DNA from: JALQUL01 sp964556425
Lineage (GTDB): Bacteria > Pseudomonadota > Gammaproteobacteria > Burkholderiales > Burkholderiaceae_C
Direction: 5' to 3'
Assembly: GCA_964556425.1 (NCBI GenBank)
Contig: CAZKWC010000032.1
Location: 1-32,754 of the forward strand
DNA length: 32,754 bases
The notes beneath the pieces are model-generated. The model ran no database searches and was not told where the DNA came from. It saw nothing but the letters and a program-made list of their open reading frames with translations. Positions 16,170 to 24,452 of this stretch are shown here, piece after piece (positions within the stretch are counted from its first letter, which is position 1; each line of letters opens with the position of its first letter). The position numbers were made by a program, and so were the translations under genes.

Positions 16170-16186
16170 TTCATTTTGAATGAATC
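16168..16186 (+). repeat. 8-bp hairpin overlapping the second caspase stop codon
   Basis: GATTCATT-TTG-AATGAATC is perfect and begins within the TGA stop. Farther on, GTCGGGT occurs twice (16209-16215 and 16250-16256), flanking a T-rich stretch before the next gene. Confidence 0.6.
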
Positions 16187-16261
16187 TAAGTTTTCAGGAG
16201 CATTAACAGTCGGGTTCTAAAAGTTTTTTTATTGTTTTAGTTTTTAAAAGGTCGGGTCTTC

Positions 16262-18256
16262 ATGCGCAAGTATTTTTATAAAAACTACTATATACCTAGT
16301 TTTGCCGCTATTTTTAAAGCCCTAATTTTAGTGCTGTGCTTTGGCAGCTCTTTCTTTGGCTTTAATAGTTGGGCGCAAACTAATTTATCGCAGGTAGGTA
16401 CTGGGAAAAGGGTTGCTCTTGTCATTGGTAACTCTGATTATAAAAATACCAGCCGTTTAAGCAATCCCGTTAATGATGCAGAGGACATAGCGACTGCATT
16501 AAAGGGATTTGGCTTTGAGGTCATTATTTTAAAAAATGGCACAAGGCGTCAAATGTCTGAAAAGCTCTCGGAATTCAAAACAAAAATAGACACTGCTGGT
16601 GCTGCTTTGGTTTATTACGCTGGCCACGGCGCACAAATTAGTGGTGCTAATTATTTATTACCAATTGATGCAAGTACCGATACCGAGGCGGCTATTATCG
16701 ATGAGTCAATTAGCCTTAATCGGGTTTTAGATGAGTTAGAGGGCGGGCGAGGCAGGGTGAATATTGTGATGCTAGATGCCTGCCGTAACAACCCAATTAC
16801 TGGTAAGTTTAGATCTGCTTCTAGAGGTTTGGCAGCCCCTAGTTCTCAGCCAAAAGGTACGGTAGTGGTCTATGCCACGGACCCAGGCAATACCGCTGAA
16901 GATGGCGTAGGTCGTAACGGCACTTTTACTACTGGTTTATTAAAAGCATTTAAAGGTAAAGATTTAAGCCTTGATGGCGTCTTAACCATTGCTAGTGAAG
17001 AAGTTGAGCGAGCCTCAGGTAATAAACAAACTCCTTATGTAAATGGGCCCAAACCCATTCAAAAACAATTCTTTTTTGCCGCTAACATTACGGTTAATCC
17101 TGGTGAGACGCAGCTAGAAAGTGAGTTTTGGTCCAGCATTAAGTCAAGTACTGATATTGCTGATTTTGAGGCGTATTTGAAACAGTACCCTAAAGGGAAT
17201 TTTAAAGTCTTGGCCGAGAATGCTATCAAACGTTTAAAATTAGCCACTGCCAATTCTAATGCTATCAATAATGCCAACAACAATGTAGTTTTAGAAAATA
17301 ATACTGCTGCTGGCAATAATACCAACCTGGCCACTATTTCGCCCATCACTAATCGTGTTTCTAACAACAAGCCGGCAATTCGATATAGCCCTGGTCAAGT
17401 ATTCCAAGAGTGTGAAAACTGTCCCACCATGGTGGCTATTGCACCTGGCAGTTATTTAAGAGGTTCTCCAACTACAGAGTTGAATCGCAAAGATAATGAG
17501 GGTCCTGTGCAAAAAGTGTCGATTCTTTATCCAATCGCAGTCGCTCAAAAAGAAATAACCGTTGAAGAGTTTGCTCATTTTGTAAAAACAACGGGTTATA
17601 AAACCGAGTCTGATAAAGACGGTCAAGGTTGTTCTGTTTGGTCAGGCAAAGATTACTCCTATAAAAAAGAGCATAACTGGAAAAACCCTAATTTTATTCA
17701 AGCTCCCACTCACCCTGTAGTTTGTGTAAGTTGGAATGATGCCAATGAATATGCTTATTGGCTAAGTAAAGCCTCAGGTGGAGAGCCCTACCGTTTGTTA
17801 TCTGAAGCTGAATGGGAATATGTAGCAAGAGCAGGTACACAAACGCGCTATTTTTGGGGTGATGGCAAAGATAACTCTGTTACCTGCAAATTTGCGAATT
17901 CTTTTGATAATACCGCCATTAAAACAATACCTGGGCTTGGTCAATACACTGGTGCCTACTGCAATGATTCCTATCCATACACCGCTCCTGGTGGCTCCTA
18001 TCTGCCTAATGCATTCGGCTTATACGATGTGCATGGTAACGTGGCCGAATGGGTACAAGATATTTGGCATGAAAATTATATTGGTTCACCGACCAATGGA
18101 CGTGCGTGGTTGGAAGGCGGAGATAGGCAACGCCATGTACAAAGAGATGGCCCTTATGCAAATGCACCCAATGATATTCGTGCCGCTTACCGCTTAGGAG
18201 GTTTTACCACTGGGCGTAGCGAAACCATTGGGTTTAGAGTCGCTAGAAACCTTTAA
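16262..18256 (+). CDS. Exported caspase-like peptidase fused to a SUMF1/FGE-sulfatase fold
   Basis: 664 residues, signal peptide near 15-38 (…FGFNSWA-QT). The caspase domain (about 48-275) starts GKRVALVIGNSDY, with H122 in LVYYAGHGAQ and C174 in VMLDACRNNP. It belongs to the common bacterial caspase subgroup and differs from the other two. A segment FWSSIKSSTDIADFEAYLKQYPKG (in 289-312) resembles the short helical repeat often found after such domains. An Asn-rich linker (330-372) leads to a SUMF1-type domain (about 388-664: MVAIAPGSYLRGS, THPVVCVSWNDANEYAYWLS, YRLLSEAEWEYVARAG, GLYDVHGNVAEWVQD, IGFRVAR). The Cys pair of true formylglycine-generating enzymes is not found in the C-terminal RAAYRLGG region, so the domain is more likely for binding than for catalysis. 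ATG 16262 follows AAAAGGTCGGG. Confidence 0.9.
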   Translation: MRKYFYKNYYIPSFAAIFKALILVLCFGSSFFGFNSWAQTNLSQVGTGKRVALVIGNSDYKNTSRLSNPVNDAEDIATALKGFGFEVIILKNGTRRQMSEKLSEFKTKIDTAGAALVYYAGHGAQISGANYLLPIDASTDTEAAIIDESISLNRVLDELEGGRGRVNIVMLDACRNNPITGKFRSASRGLAAPSSQPKGTVVVYATDPGNTAEDGVGRNGTFTTGLLKAFKGKDLSLDGVLTIASEEVERASGNKQTPYVNGPKPIQKQFFFAANITVNPGETQLESEFWSSIKSSTDIADFEAYLKQYPKGNFKVLAENAIKRLKLATANSNAINNANNNVVLENNTAAGNNTNLATISPITNRVSNNKPAIRYSPGQVFQECENCPTMVAIAPGSYLRGSPTTELNRKDNEGPVQKVSILYPIAVAQKEITVEEFAHFVKTTGYKTESDKDGQGCSVWSGKDYSYKKEHNWKNPNFIQAPTHPVVCVSWNDANEYAYWLSKASGGEPYRLLSEAEWEYVARAGTQTRYFWGDGKDNSVTCKFANSFDNTAIKTIPGLGQYTGAYCNDSYPYTAPGGSYLPNAFGLYDVHGNVAEWVQDIWHENYIGSPTNGRAWLEGGDRQRHVQRDGPYANAPNDIRAAYRLGGFTTGRSETIGFRVARNL

Positions 18257-19221
18257 TTAGGCGTATAGGGGAGTGATTGAATGGTTTGGCTACAGCTGCT
18301 TTCCTCAAAGGGTGCTAACACAATGGAATGAGGCAAAGCATTGGCGGCTTCTAAACAGATAAATTGCCTCCATTGCTGCTCGCCGACATCGGCCATCTTG
18401 CTGGCCGTTTGACTGCCAGGATTCCAAACCACCACCGATAAACAGCCTTGAGTTTGAACTTTTATGATGCGCTGCTGACCCACATCTTGAATTTGAAATG
18501 GGTGTTGATTGGCGTTTGGCAAGTGGTAAATTCTGTCAACTGTGGTTAAATCTTTGTTGTCAAGACTTAGCTGATTGATTTGAGGAGTTATTTCTGAGAG
18601 CTCAGGATTTAATTTATCGGTGAAGAAACAGTTTTCTAAACCGTTAATTGAACAATTCATGACATCAGCCACAGCAAAATAACTATGCAAAGCTTGTGTT
18701 AGGGTAATTGATTTTCTGCTATTGTTTTTAGTTTTAATTGATTGTTGTAGCGTATTGGTTAATTCTATCGTTTGTATGCAATCAAGCTCATGCCATTCAA
18801 CACCGAGTGCTTCAAGAATAATTGTTTTACTGTTTTGAATACTAATAATTTCATCGGCACTTAATCCTGTCGCATTTTCATTCCATTCTGGAATTAAACG
18901 TATAATTGATTTTTGGGCTGATTGGTAAGACTCCAGTACTTTCCAAGGCATATTTCGTACTGGCCCATGTTGAGGGAGTTGGCTTGCTACACCTTGTTTG
19001 GCAAACCATGGCCAGCAAATTGGCACTCCGCCTCTAATAGCAGCAGGAGGTGGACTTATTTGATTGGAAAGCCAAAATAAGTCTTTTTGATTTTTGGGTA
19101 TATAGGATATTAATTGACCACCGTATCGACTGATTTCAATACTGGCCAATTCATTGTTTAATTTGAATATTTTCGGCAAATCGGCAAAATTTGCACTTTC
19201 TTGTGTTCGATTTTTATGCAT
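18253..19221 (-). CDS. D-hexose-6-phosphate mutarotase (aldose 1-epimerase family, YeaD-like)
   Basis: 322 residues. Interconverts the alpha and beta forms of glucose-6-phosphate and related sugars in the cytoplasm. AAIRGGVPICWPWF (60-73) is the phosphate-binding signature of the YeaD/YMR099c branch. H85 (QHGPVRNMPW), H179 (ALHSYFAV) and the general base E291 (FICLEAAN) fit the galactose mutarotase fold. It is the only gene on this strand, converging on the caspase-SUMF1 gene with the two stops overlapping by four bases (18253-18256). The start is set by ATG 19221. Its upstream region (19222-19444) is shared with smc, which is transcribed divergently. Confidence 0.9.
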   Translation of the reverse strand: MHKNRTQESANFADLPKIFKLNNELASIEISRYGGQLISYIPKNQKDLFWLSNQISPPPAAIRGGVPICWPWFAKQGVASQLPQHGPVRNMPWKVLESYQSAQKSIIRLIPEWNENATGLSADEIISIQNSKTIILEALGVEWHELDCIQTIELTNTLQQSIKTKNNSRKSITLTQALHSYFAVADVMNCSINGLENCFFTDKLNPELSEITPQINQLSLDNKDLTTVDRIYHLPNANQHPFQIQDVGQQRIIKVQTQGCLSVVVWNPGSQTASKMADVGEQQWRQFICLEAANALPHSIVLAPFEESSCSQTIQSLPYTPN

Positions 19222-19444
19222 ATCAAGTGACTTTAGATAGGGAAGTTGTAAAATAGAAGCTGGATTGTCATAAATTGCCCGAAAAAAATAAATAGGGGCA
19301 GTTGGCTGTTAAGATTACAAGTCTTTGCATTACCTTTTGGTTTATATCCGCTCTTTTTAAGAGTAATTGTTTAGGCTAGTACCGGTAACCGAGTTATCAA
19401 ACAAGCGTATTTCCCATATTGAAGTTTTTGTTTTTGGATATTAA

Positions 19445-22400
19445 GTGCGTTTATCATCAATTAAGTTAGCAGGATTTAAATCATTTGTGGACCCAACAAC
19501 GTTTGGTCTACCGGGTCAGCTCGTCGGTGTGGTTGGGCCTAATGGTTGTGGTAAGTCTAACATTATTGATGCCGTACGGTGGGTATTGGGAGAATCCAGG
19601 GCATCAGAGTTGCGTGGCGAGTCCATGCAAGACGTGATTTTTAACGGTAGCACCTTACGCAAACCAGCAAGCCGTGCCAGTGTAGAGTTAGTTTTTGATA
19701 ATACCGATCACCGAGCAGGTGGTCAATGGAATCAGTACGAAGAAATTGCTGTTCGGCGTGTGTTAACTCGTGATGGCAACAGTAGTTATTTTATTAATAA
19801 TATTGCTGTGCGTCGCCGAGATGTGCAAGATGTATTTTTGGGTACAGGCTTAGGGCCAAGGGCTTATGCCATTATTGGTCAAGGTACGATTAGTCGAATC
19901 ATTGAAAGTCGGCCAGAAGAATTGCGTTTGTTTCTTGAAGAAGCGGCGGGTGTCTCAAAATACAAAGAACGTCGGCGCGAAACTGAAAATCGACTAAATG
20001 ATACCCGTGAAAACTTAACTCGGGTCGATGACATTTTACGAGAGCTTAATGCCAACCTTGATAAATTAGAAAAACAAGCGGTAGTGGCTCAAAAATATCA
20101 AGATTTAAAATCAGATATTACGCTCAAACAGAATTTACTTTGGTTTTTTAAACGCCAAGATAGCGAAACTGAACAAACCAAACTCAAAGCAGATGTTGAT
20201 CAGGCCGGTGTTGATTTAGAAGCAAGGGTAGCTGAACTCAGGGCAATTGAATCTGATTTAGAAACCATACGGCAAAGCTATTACATTGCAGGCGAACAGG
20301 TCAATCAATCTCAAGCCTCATTATATGAAGCGACAGCCGAAGTCGCTCGTCTTGAAGCAGAAATCCGCTACGTGGTGGAGGGGCGAAGCCGAGTAGAGCA
20401 AAGAATTAAAGTACTTAACGAGCAAACCCTTCATTGGAATACTCAAACAGAACTAGCTGTGACTGAAGCAGCCGAGCTAAAAGAACAAAGTGAACAAGCT
20501 CTTGAACAAGTGGCGGTATTACAAGCTCAACTAGAAGAACATGATCATCAGCTACCCGACCTTGATGCTAAATTAAGGCAGGCCCAACAACAAGCCAATG
20601 ACCAACGTACCAAGGTATTACAGCTCCAACAACAAATCGGTTTGTTGGCTGCAGAGCAGCGTCACATAGACGAACAAACTCGCAATCTGGCAACCCGTCA
20701 GCAGCGTTTAATTGCCGATAAAAATGCGGTTGTAGCTCCAGATGAAGCCAAGCTACAGGACCTAGAGCTAGAGCTTGAACTGTCTCAAGAAGAACTGCTA
20801 ATAGCAGAGGCAAAATTGGAAGAATTGCAAGAGCAATTGCCGCACCTAGAATCTGAACGCCAAAAAAATCAGCAAAATTTGCAAAATGAGCTCTCTACTC
20901 AAGCGCAATTAAATGCCAAACTAGCCGCATTGCGTAACTTGCAAGAAAAACTCAAAGTTGATGAAAAGTTAAGTCCTTGGTTGGCCAAACATGGTCTTGA
21001 GGGTTTATCTCCACTATGGAATCAATTACAAATTGAAGCGGGTTGGGAAAATGCTTTAGAGGCCGCCCTGCGTGAGCGTCTATCGGCTTTTGAGGTGTCA
21101 AAGTTGGAAATGATTAGCCGTTTAGCAGCTGACCAGCCACCTAGCAAAATGACCTTTTATAGTCCAGTTCTTGTCGAGCAAGCCAGTTCGCCAGCACCTG
21201 GATTGCAAAGCTTGTCACAACTGGTAAAGGTGCACCACCTGCAGCTTAAAACTTTGCTAGCAGAATGGCTTGAAAACTGCTTTATTGCGCAAAATATGCA
21301 AGAGGCCTTAGCGTCTAGGCAGTTGTTAAAAAATGGTCAGAGTATTTATGTGGCTCAGGGTCATGTGGTGACTCGAAACAGCGTTTCATTTTATGCTGCC
21401 GACTCAGAGCAGGCGGGTCTTTTAGCCAGAGCACAAGAAATTGAACGACTCGATAAAGAAACCAGAGCCCAGCATTTAATCGTTGAAGAAACTAAGCTCG
21501 CCTTTGCAAGGCAAGAGGCACAATTACAAGAAACCAATCAAGCCTTGCAGCAAATACGTTTAGCTTACGCCAAAGCACAAAGTAAAAGCCATGACATGCA
21601 ACTACAGGTGATGCAATTGACCCAGCAGGTCAGTCAAGCTAAATCACGTAGTCAACAAATCGATAACGATTTAATCGAATGCAATCAGCAACTCGAAGCT
21701 CTCGCAGAACGCTCCCTAGAGGCTCAAGCTCAATTTGAAGAGCTTGATATTCAATTAGCAGATAGCCAACAACGGCACGCAGATTTAGAAGATGTAGTAA
21801 TTGCTACCGAAAGAGCCAATAACTCCGGTCGGGAGCAGCATCGTGACCTAGAGCGTAGGGCTCAAGAAGCGAGTTTTCAGCAACGCAGTATGTTGGCAAA
21901 AGCGGCTGAACTAGAGCGACAAATTGAAGCGGCTCGCAGGCAAATCTTGGCCATTGCAGACGAGCAAAATCAAGCACAGTCTGAGTTGGGTCGTTTAACC
22001 GCGGTATCGGCCCAAACAGGCTTGCAAAACGCCCTTGACGTGCGCTCTCAAAGAGAGGCGAGTTTGGCCGCCAATCGTAGCCTTTATGATGATCTCACTG
22101 CCAAACTAAGGGCTTGTGATGATCAACGTATTCAAACCGAACGTGCTTTAGATCCTTTGCGCCAGCGTATTGGTGAATTACAACTCAAAGAACAAGCGGC
22201 TCGCCTTAATTTTGAACAATATCATCAACAGTTATTGGATGCCCAGGCCAATCTTGGAGAGTTAGCGAATTGGGTTGCCAGTGGTCAAGTCAAAATGATG
22301 GGACTTTCATCTGAAATTGATCGTTTAAATCGAGAAGTCATGGCGCTTGGGGCTGTCAATTTAGCCGCTCTTGATGAGTTAGGTTCTGCTAGAGAGCGTA

Positions 22401-22963
22401 AACAATTCCTAGATTCCCAAACAGCAGACTTACAAGAGGCGATTAATACGCTAGAAAATGCGATTAAAAAGATAGATGCTGAAACAAGAGAGTTATTATC
22501 AGGTACATTTAATACTGTTAATGAGCATTTTGGTCGTATGTTCCCTGAGTTATTCGGAGGAGGTAATGCCAAACTGGTTATTACTGGAGATGAAATTTTG
22601 GATTCTGGGGTGTTGGTACAAGCCCAACCACCAGGCAAAAAAAATCAAACCATTCACTTGTTATCAGGTGGAGAAAAAGCACTTACCGCCATTGCGCTGG
22701 TTTTTGCAATTTTCCAGTTAAATCCTGCACCTTTTTGTTTGCTCGATGAGGTGGATGCGCCTCTTGATGACAGTAATACAGAAAGGTATGCCCGATTAGT
22801 GGCAAAAATGAGTAGTGGTACACAGTTTTTATTTATTAGCCATAATAAAATTGCGATGGAAATGGCCCAGCAACTGATAGGTGTGACTATGCAAGAACAA
22901 GGCGTATCACGAATCGTTGCTGTGGATATGGAATCCGCAGTTCACTTGGCACAAGTCGTTTAA
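19445..22963 (+). CDS. smc: Chromosome segregation protein SMC
   Basis: 1172 residues, GTG start at 19445 (MRLSSIKLAGFKSFVDPTTF is the exact family N-terminus). Dimeric ATPase that organises and separates chromosomes. Walker A GPNGCGKS (31-38), signature LSGGEKA (1073-1079) and Walker B with D1101-E1102 (FCLLDEVDAPLDD) form the head. Two long Gln/Glu/Ala-rich coiled-coil arms (about 170-500 and 670-1010) flank a hinge at about 510-650. Length is normal for proteobacterial SMC. ScpA/ScpB partners are not in the window. The stop is 10 bases before zipA, so the two are translated from one transcript. Confidence 0.97.
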   Translation: MRLSSIKLAGFKSFVDPTTFGLPGQLVGVVGPNGCGKSNIIDAVRWVLGESRASELRGESMQDVIFNGSTLRKPASRASVELVFDNTDHRAGGQWNQYEEIAVRRVLTRDGNSSYFINNIAVRRRDVQDVFLGTGLGPRAYAIIGQGTISRIIESRPEELRLFLEEAAGVSKYKERRRETENRLNDTRENLTRVDDILRELNANLDKLEKQAVVAQKYQDLKSDITLKQNLLWFFKRQDSETEQTKLKADVDQAGVDLEARVAELRAIESDLETIRQSYYIAGEQVNQSQASLYEATAEVARLEAEIRYVVEGRSRVEQRIKVLNEQTLHWNTQTELAVTEAAELKEQSEQALEQVAVLQAQLEEHDHQLPDLDAKLRQAQQQANDQRTKVLQLQQQIGLLAAEQRHIDEQTRNLATRQQRLIADKNAVVAPDEAKLQDLELELELSQEELLIAEAKLEELQEQLPHLESERQKNQQNLQNELSTQAQLNAKLAALRNLQEKLKVDEKLSPWLAKHGLEGLSPLWNQLQIEAGWENALEAALRERLSAFEVSKLEMISRLAADQPPSKMTFYSPVLVEQASSPAPGLQSLSQLVKVHHLQLKTLLAEWLENCFIAQNMQEALASRQLLKNGQSIYVAQGHVVTRNSVSFYAADSEQAGLLARAQEIERLDKETRAQHLIVEETKLAFARQEAQLQETNQALQQIRLAYAKAQSKSHDMQLQVMQLTQQVSQAKSRSQQIDNDLIECNQQLEALAERSLEAQAQFEELDIQLADSQQRHADLEDVVIATERANNSGREQHRDLERRAQEASFQQRSMLAKAAELERQIEAARRQILAIADEQNQAQSELGRLTAVSAQTGLQNALDVRSQREASLAANRSLYDDLTAKLRACDDQRIQTERALDPLRQRIGELQLKEQAARLNFEQYHQQLLDAQANLGELANWVASGQVKMMGLSSEIDRLNREVMALGAVNLAALDELGSARERKQFLDSQTADLQEAINTLENAIKKIDAETRELLSGTFNTVNEHFGRMFPELFGGGNAKLVITGDEILDSGVLVQAQPPGKKNQTIHLLSGGEKALTAIALVFAIFQLNPAPFCLLDEVDAPLDDSNTERYARLVAKMSSGTQFLFISHNKIAMEMAQQLIGVTMQEQGVSRIVAVDMESAVHLAQVV

Positions 22964-22973
22964 GTTAAAATTT

Positions 22974-24146
22974 ATGAATAGTTTGCCCGTTGCTTTGGCT
23001 ATTGCAGGTGGTTTAATTCTTGCAGCCGTTATTGCCCATGGACAATGGCGAGGTCGTCAGGGACGGCCACGTCAAGCCGATGAAGAAGGTGCCGTGATTA
23101 CCAGCACTTCTGCTGATACTCCGACCTTATCCGGCTTAGCTGGTTTTTCTGAGCGTCGTGAACCAGGAGATTTCTCTGATGATACTTTTGGTTTTGACCT
23201 TGAAACCAACCGTTCTAGAGGTGTTGATTTACCTCCCCCCCTTGACAATAACGATGATGCCATTTCTCAAATAATGGCCATGATTGCTTCATCCGAGCGT
23301 AAACCCTCTTTAAGCCCGGCTATTGATTCCATCGCCAAACTCAATCTTGAAACCGTTTTGTCTGGTGAGGCTATATTAGCTAATTTACCCACTACCCGCC
23401 GTGTGGGTAGCAAGCCTTTAAGTGTGGAAGCTTTAGTTGCTAGTGGCCCCGGTAGTGCCTATGGCAAAGACAAAGGAATGTGGGAGTTTCCACAAGCCAA
23501 TGGTCGTTATAAAGCTATGCAAATGGGGGTTCAATTGGCAAACCGCACGGGCGCCCTTCACGAGATTGAATTTTCTGAATTTGTTTCAAAAGTACAATCT
23601 GTTTCTGAAGCTTTAGGTGCTGAGCCTGAATTTGCAGACATGATGGCAGAAGTAGCTAGAGCCCGAAAGCTGGATCAGTTTGCAAGCACCCATGATGCCC
23701 ATTTAAGTTTATATATTTTCTCTAACCGAGTCGCTTGGAGCTTGGGTTATTTAATGCAGGTGGCGACTAAATTGGGCTTTGTTCCTGGTTCTGTGCCTGG
23801 TCGATTAGTATTACCCTCTAATCAAGGCCAAGCCCCCTATTTCTCTCTTGATTTCGATCCGCAAGTAGCTTTAACTCCTGACCTTGAGGGAACCGGTTTA
23901 AAACAATTTAAATTATCACTTGAAGTGCCACAAGTGGCTCGTGAAAACAATCCGTTTGATTTGATGCGTGATTATGCTAACACCTTAGCCAAAGAAATGG
24001 ACGCCCGAGTGGCCGATGAAAACGGTGAAGCTGTTTTTGACGAAACCCTCAATCAAATTGGACAAGAGTTGCAAGCGCTTTATGACCGATTGGATGAAGA
24101 AGGCTTATCGGCCGGTTCGCCATTGGCTAAACGCTTGTTTTCATAA
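22974..24146 (+). CDS. zipA: Cell division protein ZipA
   Basis: 390 residues from ATG 22974; earlier in-frame starts fall inside smc. Inner-membrane protein that tethers FtsZ to the membrane at the division ring. A single N-terminal membrane helix (about 4-20, VALAIAGGLILAAVIA) with short periplasmic tail is followed by a charged linker and a C-terminal FtsZ-binding ZipA_C domain (about 225-385; LSLYIFSNRVAWSLGYLMQVA… and GTGLKQFKLSLEVPQV). The Pro/Gln-rich linker of enterobacterial ZipA is absent; the linker here is acidic and shorter. The position between smc and ligA is the standard betaproteobacterial order and supports the call. Confidence 0.9.
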   Translation: MNSLPVALAIAGGLILAAVIAHGQWRGRQGRPRQADEEGAVITSTSADTPTLSGLAGFSERREPGDFSDDTFGFDLETNRSRGVDLPPPLDNNDDAISQIMAMIASSERKPSLSPAIDSIAKLNLETVLSGEAILANLPTTRRVGSKPLSVEALVASGPGSAYGKDKGMWEFPQANGRYKAMQMGVQLANRTGALHEIEFSEFVSKVQSVSEALGAEPEFADMMAEVARARKLDQFASTHDAHLSLYIFSNRVAWSLGYLMQVATKLGFVPGSVPGRLVLPSNQGQAPYFSLDFDPQVALTPDLEGTGLKQFKLSLEVPQVARENNPFDLMRDYANTLAKEMDARVADENGEAVFDETLNQIGQELQALYDRLDEEGLSAGSPLAKRLFS

Positions 24147-24368
24147 AGCTCTTCATTTGAGACTACCATCTGCTAAAAAATGGTTGGGCTGGTGGTATTT
24201 TTCAGCCATAATAGCTGGTCCTTGTGTTTTTAGCATAGCCCAATTAGATCAACCAATTTCTAATAATTACAGCTAATGCTGGCACGGTTTTTAACTCGAT
24301 ATTATTGTTTTGGGTTTTATAATCTTAACCGTAGTTCAAGCTTATTGACCTCCCACTACCTCTTGCCT

Positions 24369-24426
24369 AAAACGACTGCCTTAGCCTTATTTTGCAAGAC
24401 TAAGCCAGTCGTTTTTGCTTTTATTC
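24369..24426 (+). terminator. Strong intrinsic terminator after zipA
   Basis: AAAACGACTGCCTTAG (24369-24384) pairs with CTAAGCCAGTCGTTTT (24410-24425), with one C-C mismatch, around a 25-base loop and followed by T residues. It ends only 26 bases before the ligA start. The 220 bases between zipA and this hairpin show no gene. Confidence 0.85.
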
Positions 24427-24452
24427 ATTTCTCTGTATCAAAGTGATGTCTC

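Noticed and set aside
16262..18256. Variable protein of a diversity-generating retroelement, because of the SUMF1 (C-type lectin) fold
   Set aside because: No reverse transcriptase, no template repeat and no adenine-biased repeat near the 3' end are present in the window.
16262..18256. True formylglycine-generating enzyme or sulfatase activator
   Set aside because: The expected C-terminal Cys pair is missing, no sulfatase gene is nearby, and the fold is fused to a caspase domain.
24147..24276. Continuation of an open frame after zipA with a Trp-rich hydrophobic stretch
   Set aside because: It belongs to a frame that mostly overlaps zipA, with no start codon or ribosome binding site of its own in the gap.
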